64,000 bases of DNA from JAVVHE01 sp032249695 (GCA_032249695.1 JAVVHE010000011.1:1-64000); one strand, 5' to 3'; positions 35,748 to 43,950 are shown, counted from the stretch's first letter. Numbers and translations are program-made. The notes: generated by a model not told the origin, from the letters alone.

Positions 35748-36821
35748 TCACCGCGCACCTCTTGCGCGGCGCTCGCCCCGCCGCGCCTTGCGGCGGGTCT
35801 TGGCCTGGGCCGCTTCGGCCTTGGCGCGGCCTTCGGGCGTATCGTAAAACTTCACATCTTCGATCGGGAGTGCGTCTCCGTCGCTGGCGCTGAAACCCAG
35901 CAGGTCGAGCGACCCCGCGAAATGATCGGGCAGGTCGGCGCGCACATCGAGCGGTGTCCCGTCGGGGTGGTCGATGACCAGCCGCCGGGCGTGGAGGTGG
36001 AGCTTACGGCTGACCCCGCCAGTCAGGAACGCCTCCGTCCCGCCATACTTGCCGTCGCCGACGATCGGATGGCCGAGCGCGGCGGCGTGCACGCGGATCT
36101 GGTGGGTGCGGCCGGTCAGCGGCTGAAACTCCACGAAGGCCGCGCGATTTCCAGCGCGATCGATCACGCGATACCGCGTGCGCGCGGGCAGCCCCTGCGG
36201 ATCGGGGTGCATCTTCTCACCGCCGCTGCCGGGCTGTTTGGATAGCGCCAGCGCGATGACGCCACGGTCGCGCTTGGGCACGCCGACGACCAGTGCCCAG
36301 TAGACCTTGCGCGCGGTGCGGCCCGAAAACGCCTTGCTGAAGAACGCCGCCGCGCGGACGGTGCGCGCGAGCAGCAATGCGCCCGACGTATCCTTATCGA
36401 GCCGGTGCACCAGCTTGGGCCGCGACGTGCCATCGAAGATCAGCGCGTCGAGAAGCCCGTCGACCGAGCGGTGGATGCCCGTGCCGCCCTGTGTCGCCAG
36501 CCCCGCGGGCTTGTTGAGCACCAGCGACTGCGCGTCGCGATGGATGACCATGTTTTCGGCGAGCGCGGCGTCCTCGGGCGAGACGGGCCGCCGCATCTTG
36601 GCCGCGGGAGCGTCGCCGCGGAACGGCGGCACGCGCACCTGCTGGCCGACGCGCACGCGCGTATCGGGCGCGGCGCGGCTGCCGTCGACGCGCACCTGCC
36701 CCGTGCGGCACAGGCGCTGCACCGCGACGCGGCCGAATTCAGGCACGTGCCGTTCAAACCAGCGGTCGAGCCGCGCGCCGTCGTCCTCGGCGGAGATCGT
36801 GAGCGTGCGCACCTCAATCAT
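35748..36821 (-). CDS. RluA-family 23S rRNA pseudouridine synthase
   Basis: 357 residues. N-terminal S4 RNA-binding domain (about 1-70: 'GARLDRWFERHVPEFGRVAVQRLCRTGQVRVDG' in parts), catalytic domain with 'HRLDKDTSG' at 139-147 where Asp142 is the nucleophile, and 'PLTGRTHQIRVHAAALGHP' near 245. The tail beyond residue 330 is strongly basic ('KTRRKARRGERRARGAR'), longer than in the E. coli RluC and probably an RNA-binding extension. Target uridines (RluC- or RluD-type) cannot be assigned. It follows crcB after 28 bases. Confidence 0.92.
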   Translation of the reverse strand: MIEVRTLTISAEDDGARLDRWFERHVPEFGRVAVQRLCRTGQVRVDGSRAAPDTRVRVGQQVRVPPFRGDAPAAKMRRPVSPEDAALAENMVIHRDAQSLVLNKPAGLATQGGTGIHRSVDGLLDALIFDGTSRPKLVHRLDKDTSGALLLARTVRAAAFFSKAFSGRTARKVYWALVVGVPKRDRGVIALALSKQPGSGGEKMHPDPQGLPARTRYRVIDRAGNRAAFVEFQPLTGRTHQIRVHAAALGHPIVGDGKYGGTEAFLTGGVSRKLHLHARRLVIDHPDGTPLDVRADLPDHFAGSLDLLGFSASDGDALPIEDVKFYDTPEGRAKAEAAQAKTRRKARRGERRARGAR

Positions 36822-36849
36822 GCCGCACCCTTTGCCGGGCAGGGAGCGT

Positions 36850-37230
36850 TTAGACCAGCGCGCGCATGAGCCTTAGCCCAGCCGCAAGCGCCAGACACGA
36901 GCCGGTGACGCTGACCGCGACATAGCCGATGGCCGAGCCGGTCTCGCCGCGTTCGAGCATCAAGAAAACCTCCAGGCTGAAGGCCGAAAAGGTGGTGAAC
37001 CCGCCAAGCACGCCGACGCCCAGCGCCAGCCGCCACGCCTCGCCGCCGCCGCTGGCGCGCATGCCGAGCCACCCGGCCAGCAGCCCCATCGCCAACCCGC
37101 CGAGAATGTTCACGCCAAGCGTGCCATAGGGCCACGCGGTGCCGAGGATGGCGGCGGTGCAGCGTCCGACCGTATAGCGCGCCCCCGCCCCCAGCGCGCC
37201 GCCGAGCATGACGAGGAGGATGGGTGGCAT
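36850..37230 (-). CDS. crcB: fluoride ion channel CrcB
   Basis: 126 residues with four hydrophobic helices. Family blocks: 'GGALGAGARY' near the start, 'TLGVNILGG' with the conserved Asn, and 'GGFTTFSAFSLE' near 76-87, which holds the pore Phe residues. It exports fluoride as a dual-topology dimer in the inner membrane. Start at the ATG at 37230, where the first helix begins. No fluoride riboswitch is possible in the 7-base gap after the upstream methyltransferase stop. First gene of the rluC operon. Confidence 0.93.
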   Translation of the reverse strand: MPPILLVMLGGALGAGARYTVGRCTAAILGTAWPYGTLGVNILGGLAMGLLAGWLGMRASGGGEAWRLALGVGVLGGFTTFSAFSLEVFLMLERGETGSAIGYVAVSVTGSCLALAAGLRLMRALV

Positions 37231-37237
37231 TGGACGA

Positions 37238-37891
37238 TCAGCGCAGCTTAGGAGTAGGTTCGAGCGTGACGGGAAGCGGAGTCGCCCGCGCACCGCGACG
37301 GTCCCTTAGCCGGTAGCGGCTCTGATATTCCCTGCGTTGTTTGGCGACCTCGTAGAGCACGATCCCTGAACTGGTTCCGAGATTCAGGCTCTCGATCATC
37401 CCGAACATCGGGATGCTGACGCACATCTCACTGCGCTCCACGGCCAAGTCGCTGATGCCGCTAGCCTCGCTTCCGAACCACACGGCCAGCTTACTGTGCA
37501 CTGTGTAATCGCCCTCATGCAGCCAGATACTGTGCTTGCCCTTGACATGTGGAGAGGTAACGATTGAGTGAAAATTGTTCGACTCCAGATGATCGAAGCA
37601 CTGTGTGGTGGTGTCGAAGCGGCGAACAAACGTCCACTTCACCGCAGAGACCGAAACCTTGGAAATAGAAGACCGTTCCCGCAGATCCTGCCAGTCCTCC
37701 GGAAGCGCCCGCCGCGGATCAACGACGTAGACCTTTTCAACGCCGAGCGCGTTCACATTACGGATAACAGTTCCGATGTTCCGGATCTCTGTTGGGTTCT
37801 CCAAAACCGCAATGAGGTTCTTACAGCGGAACTGCTTTATTTCGTCGGCTCGCAGTCGTGCGGCGCTCTTTGAGACCGGTGGGTTGTCCAT
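37238..37891 (-). CDS. TrmH/SpoU family RNA methyltransferase, low-GC
   Basis: 217 residues of the SPOUT class, which 2'-O-methylates rRNA or tRNA ribose. The three trefoil-knot motifs are visible: motif 1 'NPTEIRNIGTVIRNV' near 32-46, motif 2 'WFGSEASGIS' near 139 and motif 3 'MIESLNLGTSSGIVLYE' near 163. Base composition is clearly lower in GC than its neighbours and its codon use more relaxed (many ATT, TTC, AAG and TCT codons), so it may have been acquired. Start at the ATG at 37891. It is 7 bases before crcB, so it may be co-transcribed with it. Specific site unknown. Confidence 0.85.
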   Translation of the reverse strand: MDNPPVSKSAARLRADEIKQFRCKNLIAVLENPTEIRNIGTVIRNVNALGVEKVYVVDPRRALPEDWQDLRERSSISKVSVSAVKWTFVRRFDTTTQCFDHLESNNFHSIVTSPHVKGKHSIWLHEGDYTVHSKLAVWFGSEASGISDLAVERSEMCVSIPMFGMIESLNLGTSSGIVLYEVAKQRREYQSRYRLRDRRGARATPLPVTLEPTPKLR

Positions 37892-37919
37892 GCGGCCTGT
37901 TTAAACCGGAGTGCTGGTT

Positions 37920-38783
37920 TCAAGCCACTCCGAACGTCCAACCCTCCACCCGCGCCACTTCGGCCGTCATCCCCTCTGGCTGCCACCAGCGCCCCTCCCC
38001 CGCCAGCGCGCGCATTCCCGCCGCGCTGAGCAGAACGTCGGTCTGGTGGTCGGTCAGTGTCCCGCCCAGCCGTGCGGGCGGCGCGCTGAGCGCCGCGAGC
38101 GCCTCGTCCAGCGCGGCGGGCGTGCGGAGTTTTAACCCCCGCAGGCCCGCGTGGCGGATGAAAGCGCGGGTGTAGATTTCGCACAGGACCGCGCCGCGCG
38201 GCGGGGCCGGGTCGAAGGGCCAGACCGCGACTTGCCCGCGCAGCCGGTGAAGCAGGCGCATCCCCGCGAACGAGCCCTTGCCCACCTGCGAAGCGCCGAC
38301 ACAGTCGAAGATCGAGGACGCTTTGCCGCCCCCCGCCGCGTTGAACCCTTCCTCGCACACGCGCCAGCGCTGAAGGTTGCGCTTCGGCCCGCTCGCAGCG
38401 CCGAAATAGAAATGGCGCGCATGAGCGGTGATGAAGCCGTGCGTGCCGAGGTCAGGATCGCCGGCGGAGCAGCGCTCGACCTCGGCCCACAGCTCCGCTG
38501 GATCGCGCAGCACCGGCCCGCCGGGCAGATAGGCACCCGCGTCGATGAACGGCGCTGCGAAGCTCATGTCGAAGCCGATCAGCACGTCCTCGCCCGCGCG
38601 CGCCTCCACCCACGCCAGCACGTCTGCGCGCCGCCACCAGCGCTCTGGCTCGATCAACTGCGACGGCCCGCCGTCCGCGCGCGCCTCAGCCAGCGCGATC
38701 GCGCCGCGCGGCACCGCCCGCGCGCCCGACCAGTCGATCGCGACGAAACGCCGGAAGCGGCCCGGCTCCGGAGCCGTGGTCAG
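37920..38783 (-). CDS. hypothetical protein with RNase-H-like N-terminus, CTG start
   Basis: 287 residues if started at the CTG at 38783, which overlaps the stop of the YjbR-like gene as CTGA. The frame must begin upstream of the first GTG at 38714, because 'RRFVAIDWSGAR' (residues 11-22) is a typical first strand of an RNase-H/DUF429-like fold carrying a conserved Asp, and an in-frame TGA lies just before the CTG. No ATG, GTG or TTG exists in between. Later parts: 'VLIGFDMSFAAPF' with another acidic motif and 'CEIYTRAFI' near 200. Third gene of the rarA operon. Function unknown; a nuclease-like role is suggested only by fold resemblance. Confidence 0.7.
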   Translation of the reverse strand: MTTAPEPGRFRRFVAIDWSGARAVPRGAIALAEARADGGPSQLIEPERWWRRADVLAWVEARAGEDVLIGFDMSFAAPFIDAGAYLPGGPVLRDPAELWAEVERCSAGDPDLGTHGFITAHARHFYFGAASGPKRNLQRWRVCEEGFNAAGGGKASSIFDCVGASQVGKGSFAGMRLLHRLRGQVAVWPFDPAPPRGAVLCEIYTRAFIRHAGLRGLKLRTPAALDEALAALSAPPARLGGTLTDHQTDVLLSAAGMRALAGEGRWWQPEGMTAEVARVEGWTFGVA

Positions 38784-39139
38784 GGGCGATCACCGAAGGC
38801 GGTGCGGAGCGGGCGGGGGGCGCAGTCCCACCAGGCGCGGCGGATCAGGTCCTCGATCCAAGCGCGCTCGCCCGCACTGAATCGCACCAGCACTGCGCCG
38901 GACCCGGCATAGTGCGGCGTTTCCCAGAACACGTACGGCTCCGCGTCGATCAGCAACGCCTTCTCGTCGGCGGTCGCCATGAGGACGAAGCTCGTCGCTG
39001 GCTCGTGGCCGTAGCCGACGAAGGCCTTGCCGCCGACCTTGGGGCTGGGGCGGCCGTACCAGCGCTCCATCGCGACTTCGGGCAGCGTGCAGGCGAAGGC
39101 GCAGACGTCGTCCCAATCGCGGAAGCCCTCAGCGGCCAC
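38780..39139 (-). CDS. MmcQ/YjbR family DNA-binding-like protein
   Basis: 119 residues of the MmcQ/YjbR family: 'WDDVCAFACTLPEVAMERWYGRPSPKVGGKAF' in short blocks, then 'HYAGSGAVLVRF' and 'LIRRAWWDCAP'. The family has a double-winged fold and is annotated as DNA-binding, but its function is not established. GTG start at 39139 overlaps the end of rarA by 11 bases and its stop overlaps the next gene, so all three are one operon. No ribosome binding site decides the start. Confidence 0.82.
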   Translation of the reverse strand: MAAEGFRDWDDVCAFACTLPEVAMERWYGRPSPKVGGKAFVGYGHEPATSFVLMATADEKALLIDAEPYVFWETPHYAGSGAVLVRFSAGERAWIEDLIRRAWWDCAPRPLRTAFGDRP

Positions 39140-40448
39140 GGCGTAGCTCCCGCCAGCGCGTCAGGCGCTCGGCGATGGCGGCCTCGGCGCCACGGGTCGT
39201 GGGCTGGTAGAGCGCGCGCGGCTCGACGGCTTCGGGCCAAAAGTCGGCGCCGCTGAAAGCGTCGGGCGAGTCGTGGTCATATTCATAGCCGCGGCCATAG
39301 CCCAGATCGCGCATCAGCCGGGTCGGCGCGCCTTGGATGCGCTTGGGCGGGTCGGCGGCGCCGGTTGCCCTGGCGAGAGGCATGGCTGCGCCCATCGCTG
39401 CGTAGACCGCGTTCGACTTGGGCGCGGTGGCAAGGTGCAGGCACACCTGCGCGATCGCCAGCTCGCCTTCGGGCGAGCCGAGGAAATCATATGCGTCCTT
39501 GGCGGCCATGACGGCTGGAAGCGCGGTCGGGTCCGCGAGGCCGATGTCCTCGACTGCTGCGCGCGCGAGGCGGCGGAGCAGGTAGAGCGGCTCCTCGCCG
39601 CCCACCAGCATCCGCGCGAGATAGTAGAGCGCTGCATCGGGATCGCTGCCGCGAATCGATTTGTGCAGGGCGGAAATCAGCCCGTAATGCGCCTCGCGGT
39701 CCTTGTCGTAATTGGGCAGCCGCCGCTGGAGCAGCGTGCGCGCGGCGTCGACGTCCAGCGGCGCGGCGCCGGGTGGCACGGCGGCGAACAGCGCCTCGGC
39801 CTGGCCCAGCAGATAGCGCCCGTCGCCCTGCGCTCCGTCGATCAGCGCGGCGCGGGCAGCGTCGGTCAGCGGCAGCGCGCGGCCGGTCAGCGTTTCGGCA
39901 CGCGCAAGCAGCGCTTCCAGCGCGGGGGCCGGGAGCGATTGCAGCACCAGCACCTGGCAGCGGCTGAGCAGCGCGCTGTTGAGCTCGAAGCTGGGGTTTT
40001 CGGTCGTCGCGCCAATGAGCGTCACGGTACCCGCTTCGACGAACGGCAGGAAACCGTCCTGCTGCGCGCGGTTGAAGCGGTGGATCTCGTCCACGAACAG
40101 CAAGGTGCGCTGCCCGGCCCTCGCTGCGGTCTCGGCGTCGGCGAAGGCGCGGCGCAGGTCGGCAACGGCCGGGAACACTGCCGACAGCGTGTGGAAGCGG
40201 TAGCCCGCCGCGTCGGCGAGCAGGCGTGCGATCGTCGTCTTGCCCGTCCCCGGCGGCCCCCACAGGATGAGGCTGGACAGCCGCCCAGCCGCGACCATGC
40301 GCCCGAGTGAACCGTTCGGCCCGGTCAGATGCTCCTGACCCACCACCTCGGCGAGCGACCGCGGCCGCAGCCGCTCCGCGAGCGGCGCATCGGCGGGCGG
40401 CGCGTCACGCTTCGCCGCGGCCACAGCGTTGCCGAACAGGTCTGCCAT
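39129..40448 (-). CDS. rarA: replication-associated recombination protein A (RarA/MgsA)
   Basis: 439 residues. AAA+ ATPase with Walker A 'GPPGTGKTT' at 64-72, Walker B 'LLFVDEIHRF' at 116-125, sensor 1 'IGATTENPSFELN' and the C-terminal MgsA tetramerisation domain ('HYGLISALHKSIRGSDPDAALYY', in part) from about 240. It acts at stalled replication forks. Start at the ATG at 40448: 'MADLF' matches the family, and the in-frame extension upstream has no conservation-like features. First gene of the rarA-YjbR-hypothetical operon. Confidence 0.94.
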   Translation of the reverse strand: MADLFGNAVAAAKRDAPPADAPLAERLRPRSLAEVVGQEHLTGPNGSLGRMVAAGRLSSLILWGPPGTGKTTIARLLADAAGYRFHTLSAVFPAVADLRRAFADAETAARAGQRTLLFVDEIHRFNRAQQDGFLPFVEAGTVTLIGATTENPSFELNSALLSRCQVLVLQSLPAPALEALLARAETLTGRALPLTDAARAALIDGAQGDGRYLLGQAEALFAAVPPGAAPLDVDAARTLLQRRLPNYDKDREAHYGLISALHKSIRGSDPDAALYYLARMLVGGEEPLYLLRRLARAAVEDIGLADPTALPAVMAAKDAYDFLGSPEGELAIAQVCLHLATAPKSNAVYAAMGAAMPLARATGAADPPKRIQGAPTRLMRDLGYGRGYEYDHDSPDAFSGADFWPEAVEPRALYQPTTRGAEAAIAERLTRWRELRRGR

Positions 40449-40830
40449 CGCTGCAAGGCTAGGCGCGCGCGCGTGCGCCCACCACCCCTTGCGCGATGGC
40501 CGTTTCGGGTCGTCGGAGGAATCGAAAACGCTCTGTCGCATTTACGCCCGCCGGTTCTGCGCAGCTGCCCGAGCAGTTGGCATGTCGACGCGGCGGCGGC
40601 GCGGGTGATCGACGCCGATCGCGAGCCAGCGCGCGGCGACATCACGCCGGTGCTGCGGGCGATGGCGATCTGCGCGACGCGCTGCGCCTGCGGCTCGCGC
40701 GTGTACGGGTGCAGGCCGAAACCGCGCGGCGCGCGGCCGCGAAGATCGACACGCTCTGATTTGGCCGTGCGGGGGGCGGGGCGCGGCCAGAACGTAACGT
40801 CTTTCAGCAAATCTTGAGGGAGGCTGCCCG
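40449..40830. other. 382-base gap between rarA and the EF-hand gene
   Basis: Divergent promoter region for rarA (minus) and the EF-hand gene (plus). A plus-strand frame 40496-40759 (87 residues, Arg/Ala-rich, ending 'AAAKIDTL') is open but has no ribosome binding site and a shadow-like composition; it could be an eroded gene. No hairpin or RNA gene recognised. Confidence 0.4.
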
Positions 40831-41130
40831 ATGCGTCCGCTGCTCGTTCTCGCCCTGCTGGCCATCGCCGCACTGCCCAGCCTCGCCATCGGCCAGCCCG
40901 CACAGGGTCCCGACCGCCGCGCTGGCGCGCTCGCTGCGATGGACAAGGACGTCGACAGACGGATCAGCAAGGCCGAATGGCTGGCAGCCGGCCGGCGCGA
41001 GCGGAGATTCGCCTTCGTCGACAAGAACAGCGACGGCTTCGTCGACAAGGCCGAAATGGTCGATGCGATGCAGCGGCTGCGCGCTATGCGGGGCAATCGC
41101 GGCGCAGCGGACGCAGCGCCGCAGCCCTGA
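40831..41130 (+). CDS. EF-hand domain protein, exported
   Basis: 99 residues: signal peptide 'LLVLALLAIAALPSLAIGQ', then two EF-hand-like loops, 'DKDVDRRISKAE' (38-49; the Gly at loop position 6 is replaced, so it may be weak) and a canonical 'DKNSDGFVDKAE' (64-75). Calcium binding in the periplasm is expected at least for the second. Small EF-hand proteins are frequent in sphingomonads; role unknown. ATG at 40831 behind GAGGGAGG. A bidirectional hairpin lies just after its end. Confidence 0.85.
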   Translation: MRPLLVLALLAIAALPSLAIGQPAQGPDRRAGALAAMDKDVDRRISKAEWLAAGRRERRFAFVDKNSDGFVDKAEMVDAMQRLRAMRGNRGAADAAPQP

Positions 41131-41136
41131 CGAGCA

Positions 41137-41172
41137 AGGGCCGCCGCCCGAGTGGTCCCGAACGGCGGCCCT
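41137..41172. terminator. bidirectional hairpin
   Basis: AGGGCCGCCG at 41137-41146 pairs perfectly with CGGCGGCCCT at 41163-41172; loop 16 bases. It sits between the converging stops of the EF-hand gene (41130) and the PEP-CTERM metalloprotease (41193), so it can end transcription from both sides. T-tract absent. Confidence 0.65.
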
Positions 41173-41192
41173 GTCGCAGCATGGCTGCAAGC

Positions 41193-42491
41193 TTAGGCGC
41201 GGCGGCGGCGCACGCCCAGCGCGAGCGCGCCCAGCCCGAACAGCGCCACGCCGGCCGGCGCCGGGACGGCGTAGAACAGGTCATAGCCCATCGCATCGAA
41301 CGCGATCAGGTCATTGTAGGTGACGACCTGGCGCGGGTAGGTGCCGTTGGGGCCCGACGCCGTTGGATCCATCACGCCGAGATATGTGCCGGTGGCTGAA
41401 TCGTCCTTCCAGTGGCTCGCCTGGCGGCCGTCGGCCCGGTTGGCGTCGGCAAGCGTCGCCGACGTGCTGTTCGCTCCTGTCGACAGCTTGGCGATGCAGG
41501 TCTGACCGCGATCGAGCGTGTAACAGGGCGACGTCGCTTCGGAGCGCCCGCCGATCGACATGTCGCGCAGCCACGTGCCATCGAACGTGTTGTTGAACCG
41601 GAACAGATCGTGCGTCGTCACCCACGCGAGATTGTTGAGACCGCGGCGACCCGCCCCCGATACATAGGGCAGCGCGTTGCTGTCGGCGAGGTCGACGCCC
41701 GAACGGAAGCCAAGCGCATGACCGATTTCATGCACGGCGACGCCGACGAAATCGAACTTGCCGGTATCGATGCCATCGTCGGGGTCATAGTCCCAGCTGA
41801 AGTTGGAACTGAAGGTAATCGATCCGTCGCTTCGATTGACATTAGCGGCAGTATAGGTTGGGATTCCACCCAACGCCTTCACATTCGCGGTATTGACCTG
41901 AATGTTGAGGTTATCGGTAGTGTTGTTATTATCGAAGAACTTGGTGGCAGCGTTGATCGGACCAGCTGAAGGCGGTTCATTGCTGACGAAGCTGATCGCA
42001 TTCCCGGTTTCAAGGTTGGCAACAGCAGTGCGATCGAAGCGCGAGGTTGCATCCGCGGCGAGCGCCTGGCGGATCGTGCTGTAGCTCGCCTGATTTGTCG
42101 TCGACCCGGTCGAGCCGAGAACGTTCGGAGCGAGCGGGTTGAACTGCAGCTCCAGCGTGATCGTCACCGGATCGCGCAGATAGCTGCTCCATACGCTCGC
42201 AGCGCGTTGGAAAGCAGCGCGAGCGAGCGGGCCGTCACCCGAGCTGAAGCCCGTGCCCAGAAACAGCAGGTTGAATTGCAGACCCGAGCCAAGCCGCGGC
42301 GGAACCGGATCGCGGGTCAGCGTATAGTTCGACCCGCTGTCGGCCACGAGCGCGCCGAATTGCGCTTCGCCTTCGAAGCTGACGGTCTGGTGCCCGCAGC
42401 CCGGCCCGTGGATGTGGCCGATTTCGGCCGGCACCGCGAATGCGGCAGTGGACGCGCCGCAAAGCGCGGCGGCAACGAGATAACGATCCAT
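41193..42491 (-). CDS. PEP-CTERM zinc metalloprotease (M10-like)
   Basis: 432 residues. Signal peptide 'YLVAAALCGASTAAFA', a body with 'SGLQFNLLFLG' and the zinc-binding 'HEIGHALGF' (HExxHxxGF) near residue 250, and 'AWVTTHDLFRFN' downstream. The C-terminus is a PEP-CTERM sorting signal: 'VPAPAG', a hydrophobic stretch and 'RRRRA'. The protein should be processed by an exosortase and attached or exported at the cell surface; none is in this window. Some Cys pairs ('GPGCGH', 'PCYTLDRGQTC') suggest a secreted, disulfide-bonded protein. Start ATG at 42491 with AGGGG upstream. The intact one of three PEP-CTERM genes here; a sigma-54-like promoter lies upstream. Confidence 0.9.
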   Translation of the reverse strand: MDRYLVAAALCGASTAAFAVPAEIGHIHGPGCGHQTVSFEGEAQFGALVADSGSNYTLTRDPVPPRLGSGLQFNLLFLGTGFSSGDGPLARAAFQRAASVWSSYLRDPVTITLELQFNPLAPNVLGSTGSTTNQASYSTIRQALAADATSRFDRTAVANLETGNAISFVSNEPPSAGPINAATKFFDNNNTTDNLNIQVNTANVKALGGIPTYTAANVNRSDGSITFSSNFSWDYDPDDGIDTGKFDFVGVAVHEIGHALGFRSGVDLADSNALPYVSGAGRRGLNNLAWVTTHDLFRFNNTFDGTWLRDMSIGGRSEATSPCYTLDRGQTCIAKLSTGANSTSATLADANRADGRQASHWKDDSATGTYLGVMDPTASGPNGTYPRQVVTYNDLIAFDAMGYDLFYAVPAPAGVALFGLGALALGVRRRRA

Positions 42492-42556
42492 CTGATCCCC
42501 TTAGTTGACCCCGACTCCCTTCGGGTATCGGAACCTTAAAGAGGCGTCAACGTTTC

Positions 42557-42571
42557 GCAACCTCTTGGCCA
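42557..42571 (-). promoter_or_regulatory. sigma-54-like promoter for the PEP-CTERM metalloprotease
   Basis: Minus-strand TGGCCAAGAGGTTGC has the invariant GG and GC separated by 10 bases, close to the sigma-54 consensus TGGCAC-N5-TTGC. The -12 element ends 66 bases before the start codon, which fits. PEP-CTERM genes of other proteobacteria are known to be regulated through the PrsK/PrsR sigma-54 system. Candidate only. Confidence 0.5.
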
Positions 42572-42618
42572 CAAATACGCCAAACCGAGGCCGGCTGTCA
42601 CATTAGCGCAACAGAGCC

Positions 42619-42641
42619 GCCCGCCACCGTCGGCGGCGGGC
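42619..42641 (-). terminator. hairpin downstream of rplI
   Basis: GCCCGCC at 42619-42625 pairs with GGCGGGC at 42635-42641 around a 9-base loop, 8 bases beyond the rplI stop. It probably ends the rpsF-rpsR-rplI transcript. T-tract absent. Confidence 0.55.
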
Positions 42642-42648
42642 ATCCTGT

Positions 42649-43218
42649 TCACACCGCGGGTGGCAGACCGCCGGGGAAGGCGTTGGGGTCGAAGGCTTCG
42701 GTGAAGCCCATCTCCTCGCGCTCGAAGCTCTCGGCGGCGATGTCGACCCCCTTCGCTTGAAGCTCGGCCTCTTCAGGCGAGCGCGCGACGTTCACCTCGA
42801 CGCTAGCGCTGACTTCCGGGTGCAGCGACACGCGCACCCTGTGCAGGCCAAGCGCCTTGATCGGCTGATCGAGCACGATCGCTGCGCGCGTGACTTTGGC
42901 GCCATCGGTACCCAGCGCGTCGGCGATGTCGCGCGCCGACACCGAGCCGTAGAGCTGGCCGGTCTGCGAGGCCTGCCGGATCAGCACGACCGACTTGCCC
43001 TCCAGCGCGCCGGCGTCCTTCTTGGCATCCTCGCGCCGCTGCGCGTTTTCCGCCTCGATGCGCGCGCGATCCGATTCGAACCGCTTGCGGTTAGCCTCGG
43101 TCGCCCGCAGCGCCTTGCCGCGCGGCAGCAGGAAGTTGCGCGCATAGCCGGGCTTGACGTTCACCACGTCGCCGATGCCGCCAAGCTTCTCCACGCGCTC
43201 AAGCAGGATGATGTCCAT
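42649..43218 (-). CDS. rplI: 50S ribosomal protein bL9
   Basis: 189 residues, longer than E. coli L9 (149) because of a C-terminal acidic tail. The N-terminal signature 'LLERVEKLGGIGDVVNVKPGYARNFLLP' in parts is the canonical rRNA-binding domain, followed by a long helix ('RARIEAENAQRREDAKK') and the C-terminal domain ('VSARDIADAL', 'VRVSLHPEVSASVEVNV'). The tail 'EMGFTEAFDPNAFPGG' is typical of alphaproteobacteria. Last gene of the rpsF operon, 12 bases after rpsR. Confidence 0.97.
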   Translation of the reverse strand: MDIILLERVEKLGGIGDVVNVKPGYARNFLLPRGKALRATEANRKRFESDRARIEAENAQRREDAKKDAGALEGKSVVLIRQASQTGQLYGSVSARDIADALGTDGAKVTRAAIVLDQPIKALGLHRVRVSLHPEVSASVEVNVARSPEEAELQAKGVDIAAESFEREEMGFTEAFDPNAFPGGLPPAV

Positions 43219-43230
43219 ATGCCCTGCTCC

Positions 43231-43455
43231 CTATTTCACGAGATAGGGCAGAAGCCCGATATGGCGCGCGCGCTTGATCGCCTGCGCCAGCTCGCGCTGC
43301 TTGCGCGCGCTGACCGCGGTGATGCGGCTCGGAACGATCTTGCCGCGCTCCGACACGAAGCCTTGCAGCAGGCGGACGTCCTTGTAATCGATCTTGGGCG
43401 CGTCCTTCGCCGCGAACGGGCAGGACTTGCGGCGCCGGAAAAATGCGCGGGCCAT
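43231..43455 (-). CDS. rpsR: 30S ribosomal protein bS18
   Basis: 74 residues, normal length. Family blocks 'FFRRRKSCPF', 'IDYKDVRLLQGFVSERGKIVPSRITAVSARKQRELAQAIKRARHIGLLPY' (in short pieces). Partner of bS6 in the 30S platform. Its ATG at 43455 shares one base with the rpsF stop (TAATG), a coupled arrangement. Confidence 0.98.
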   Translation of the reverse strand: MARAFFRRRKSCPFAAKDAPKIDYKDVRLLQGFVSERGKIVPSRITAVSARKQRELAQAIKRARHIGLLPYLVK

Positions 43456-43886
43456 TACAGCGCCTCCTCAGATGCGCGCGGCGCGCGGTCGCCACGGTCA
43501 CGCCGAGGGCCGCCCTCGCGGCCGCCGCCCTCGCCGCCCTCGCGGTCGCGCCGCTCGCGATCGCGGTCGCGGCGCATCATCGCCGACGGGCCGTCCTCCA
43601 GCTCGTCGACACGGATCGTCAGGAAGCGCAGGACGTCCTCGCTGAGGTTCACCTGCCGCTCAAGCTCGGCGATCGCCGCGGCGGGCGCCTCGGCCGCGAG
43701 CAGAACATAATGCGCCTTGCGGTTCTTCGCGATGCGATAGGCGATGGAGCGCAGGCCCCAGAACTCGGTCTTGGCGACCCGGCCGCCCGCCTCGTCGATG
43801 ATCTTCGAAAAGCCTTCCGCCAGCGTCTCAACCTGGGCCTGTGCCAGATCCTGCCGCGCCAGGAAGACATGCTCGTAACACGGCAT
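43455..43886 (-). CDS. rpsF: 30S ribosomal protein bS6
   Basis: 143 residues. Conserved body 'YEHVFLARQDLAQAQVE' and 'WGLRSIAYRIAKNRKAHYVLL', in short pieces, then a long low-complexity tail (about 108-143) of Arg, Asp and Gly repeats ('DRDRERRDREGG'), typical of alphaproteobacterial S6. Start at the ATG at 43886, where the family N-terminus 'MPCYEH' begins. First gene of the rpsF-rpsR-rplI operon. Confidence 0.97.
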   Translation of the reverse strand: MPCYEHVFLARQDLAQAQVETLAEGFSKIIDEAGGRVAKTEFWGLRSIAYRIAKNRKAHYVLLAAEAPAAAIAELERQVNLSEDVLRFLTIRVDELEDGPSAMMRRDRDRERRDREGGEGGGREGGPRRDRGDRAPRASEEAL

Positions 43887-43950
43887 GTGCCCGTCACTCC
43901 TGTGCCGATCGCTGACGGCGCCCGATGCGCCGCCCCTCCGGCTGTCGTTC

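Noticed and set aside
40496..40759. 87-residue plus-strand frame between rarA and the EF-hand gene
   Set aside because: No ribosome binding site, and an Arg/Ala-rich composition like the many chance frames of this GC-rich DNA.
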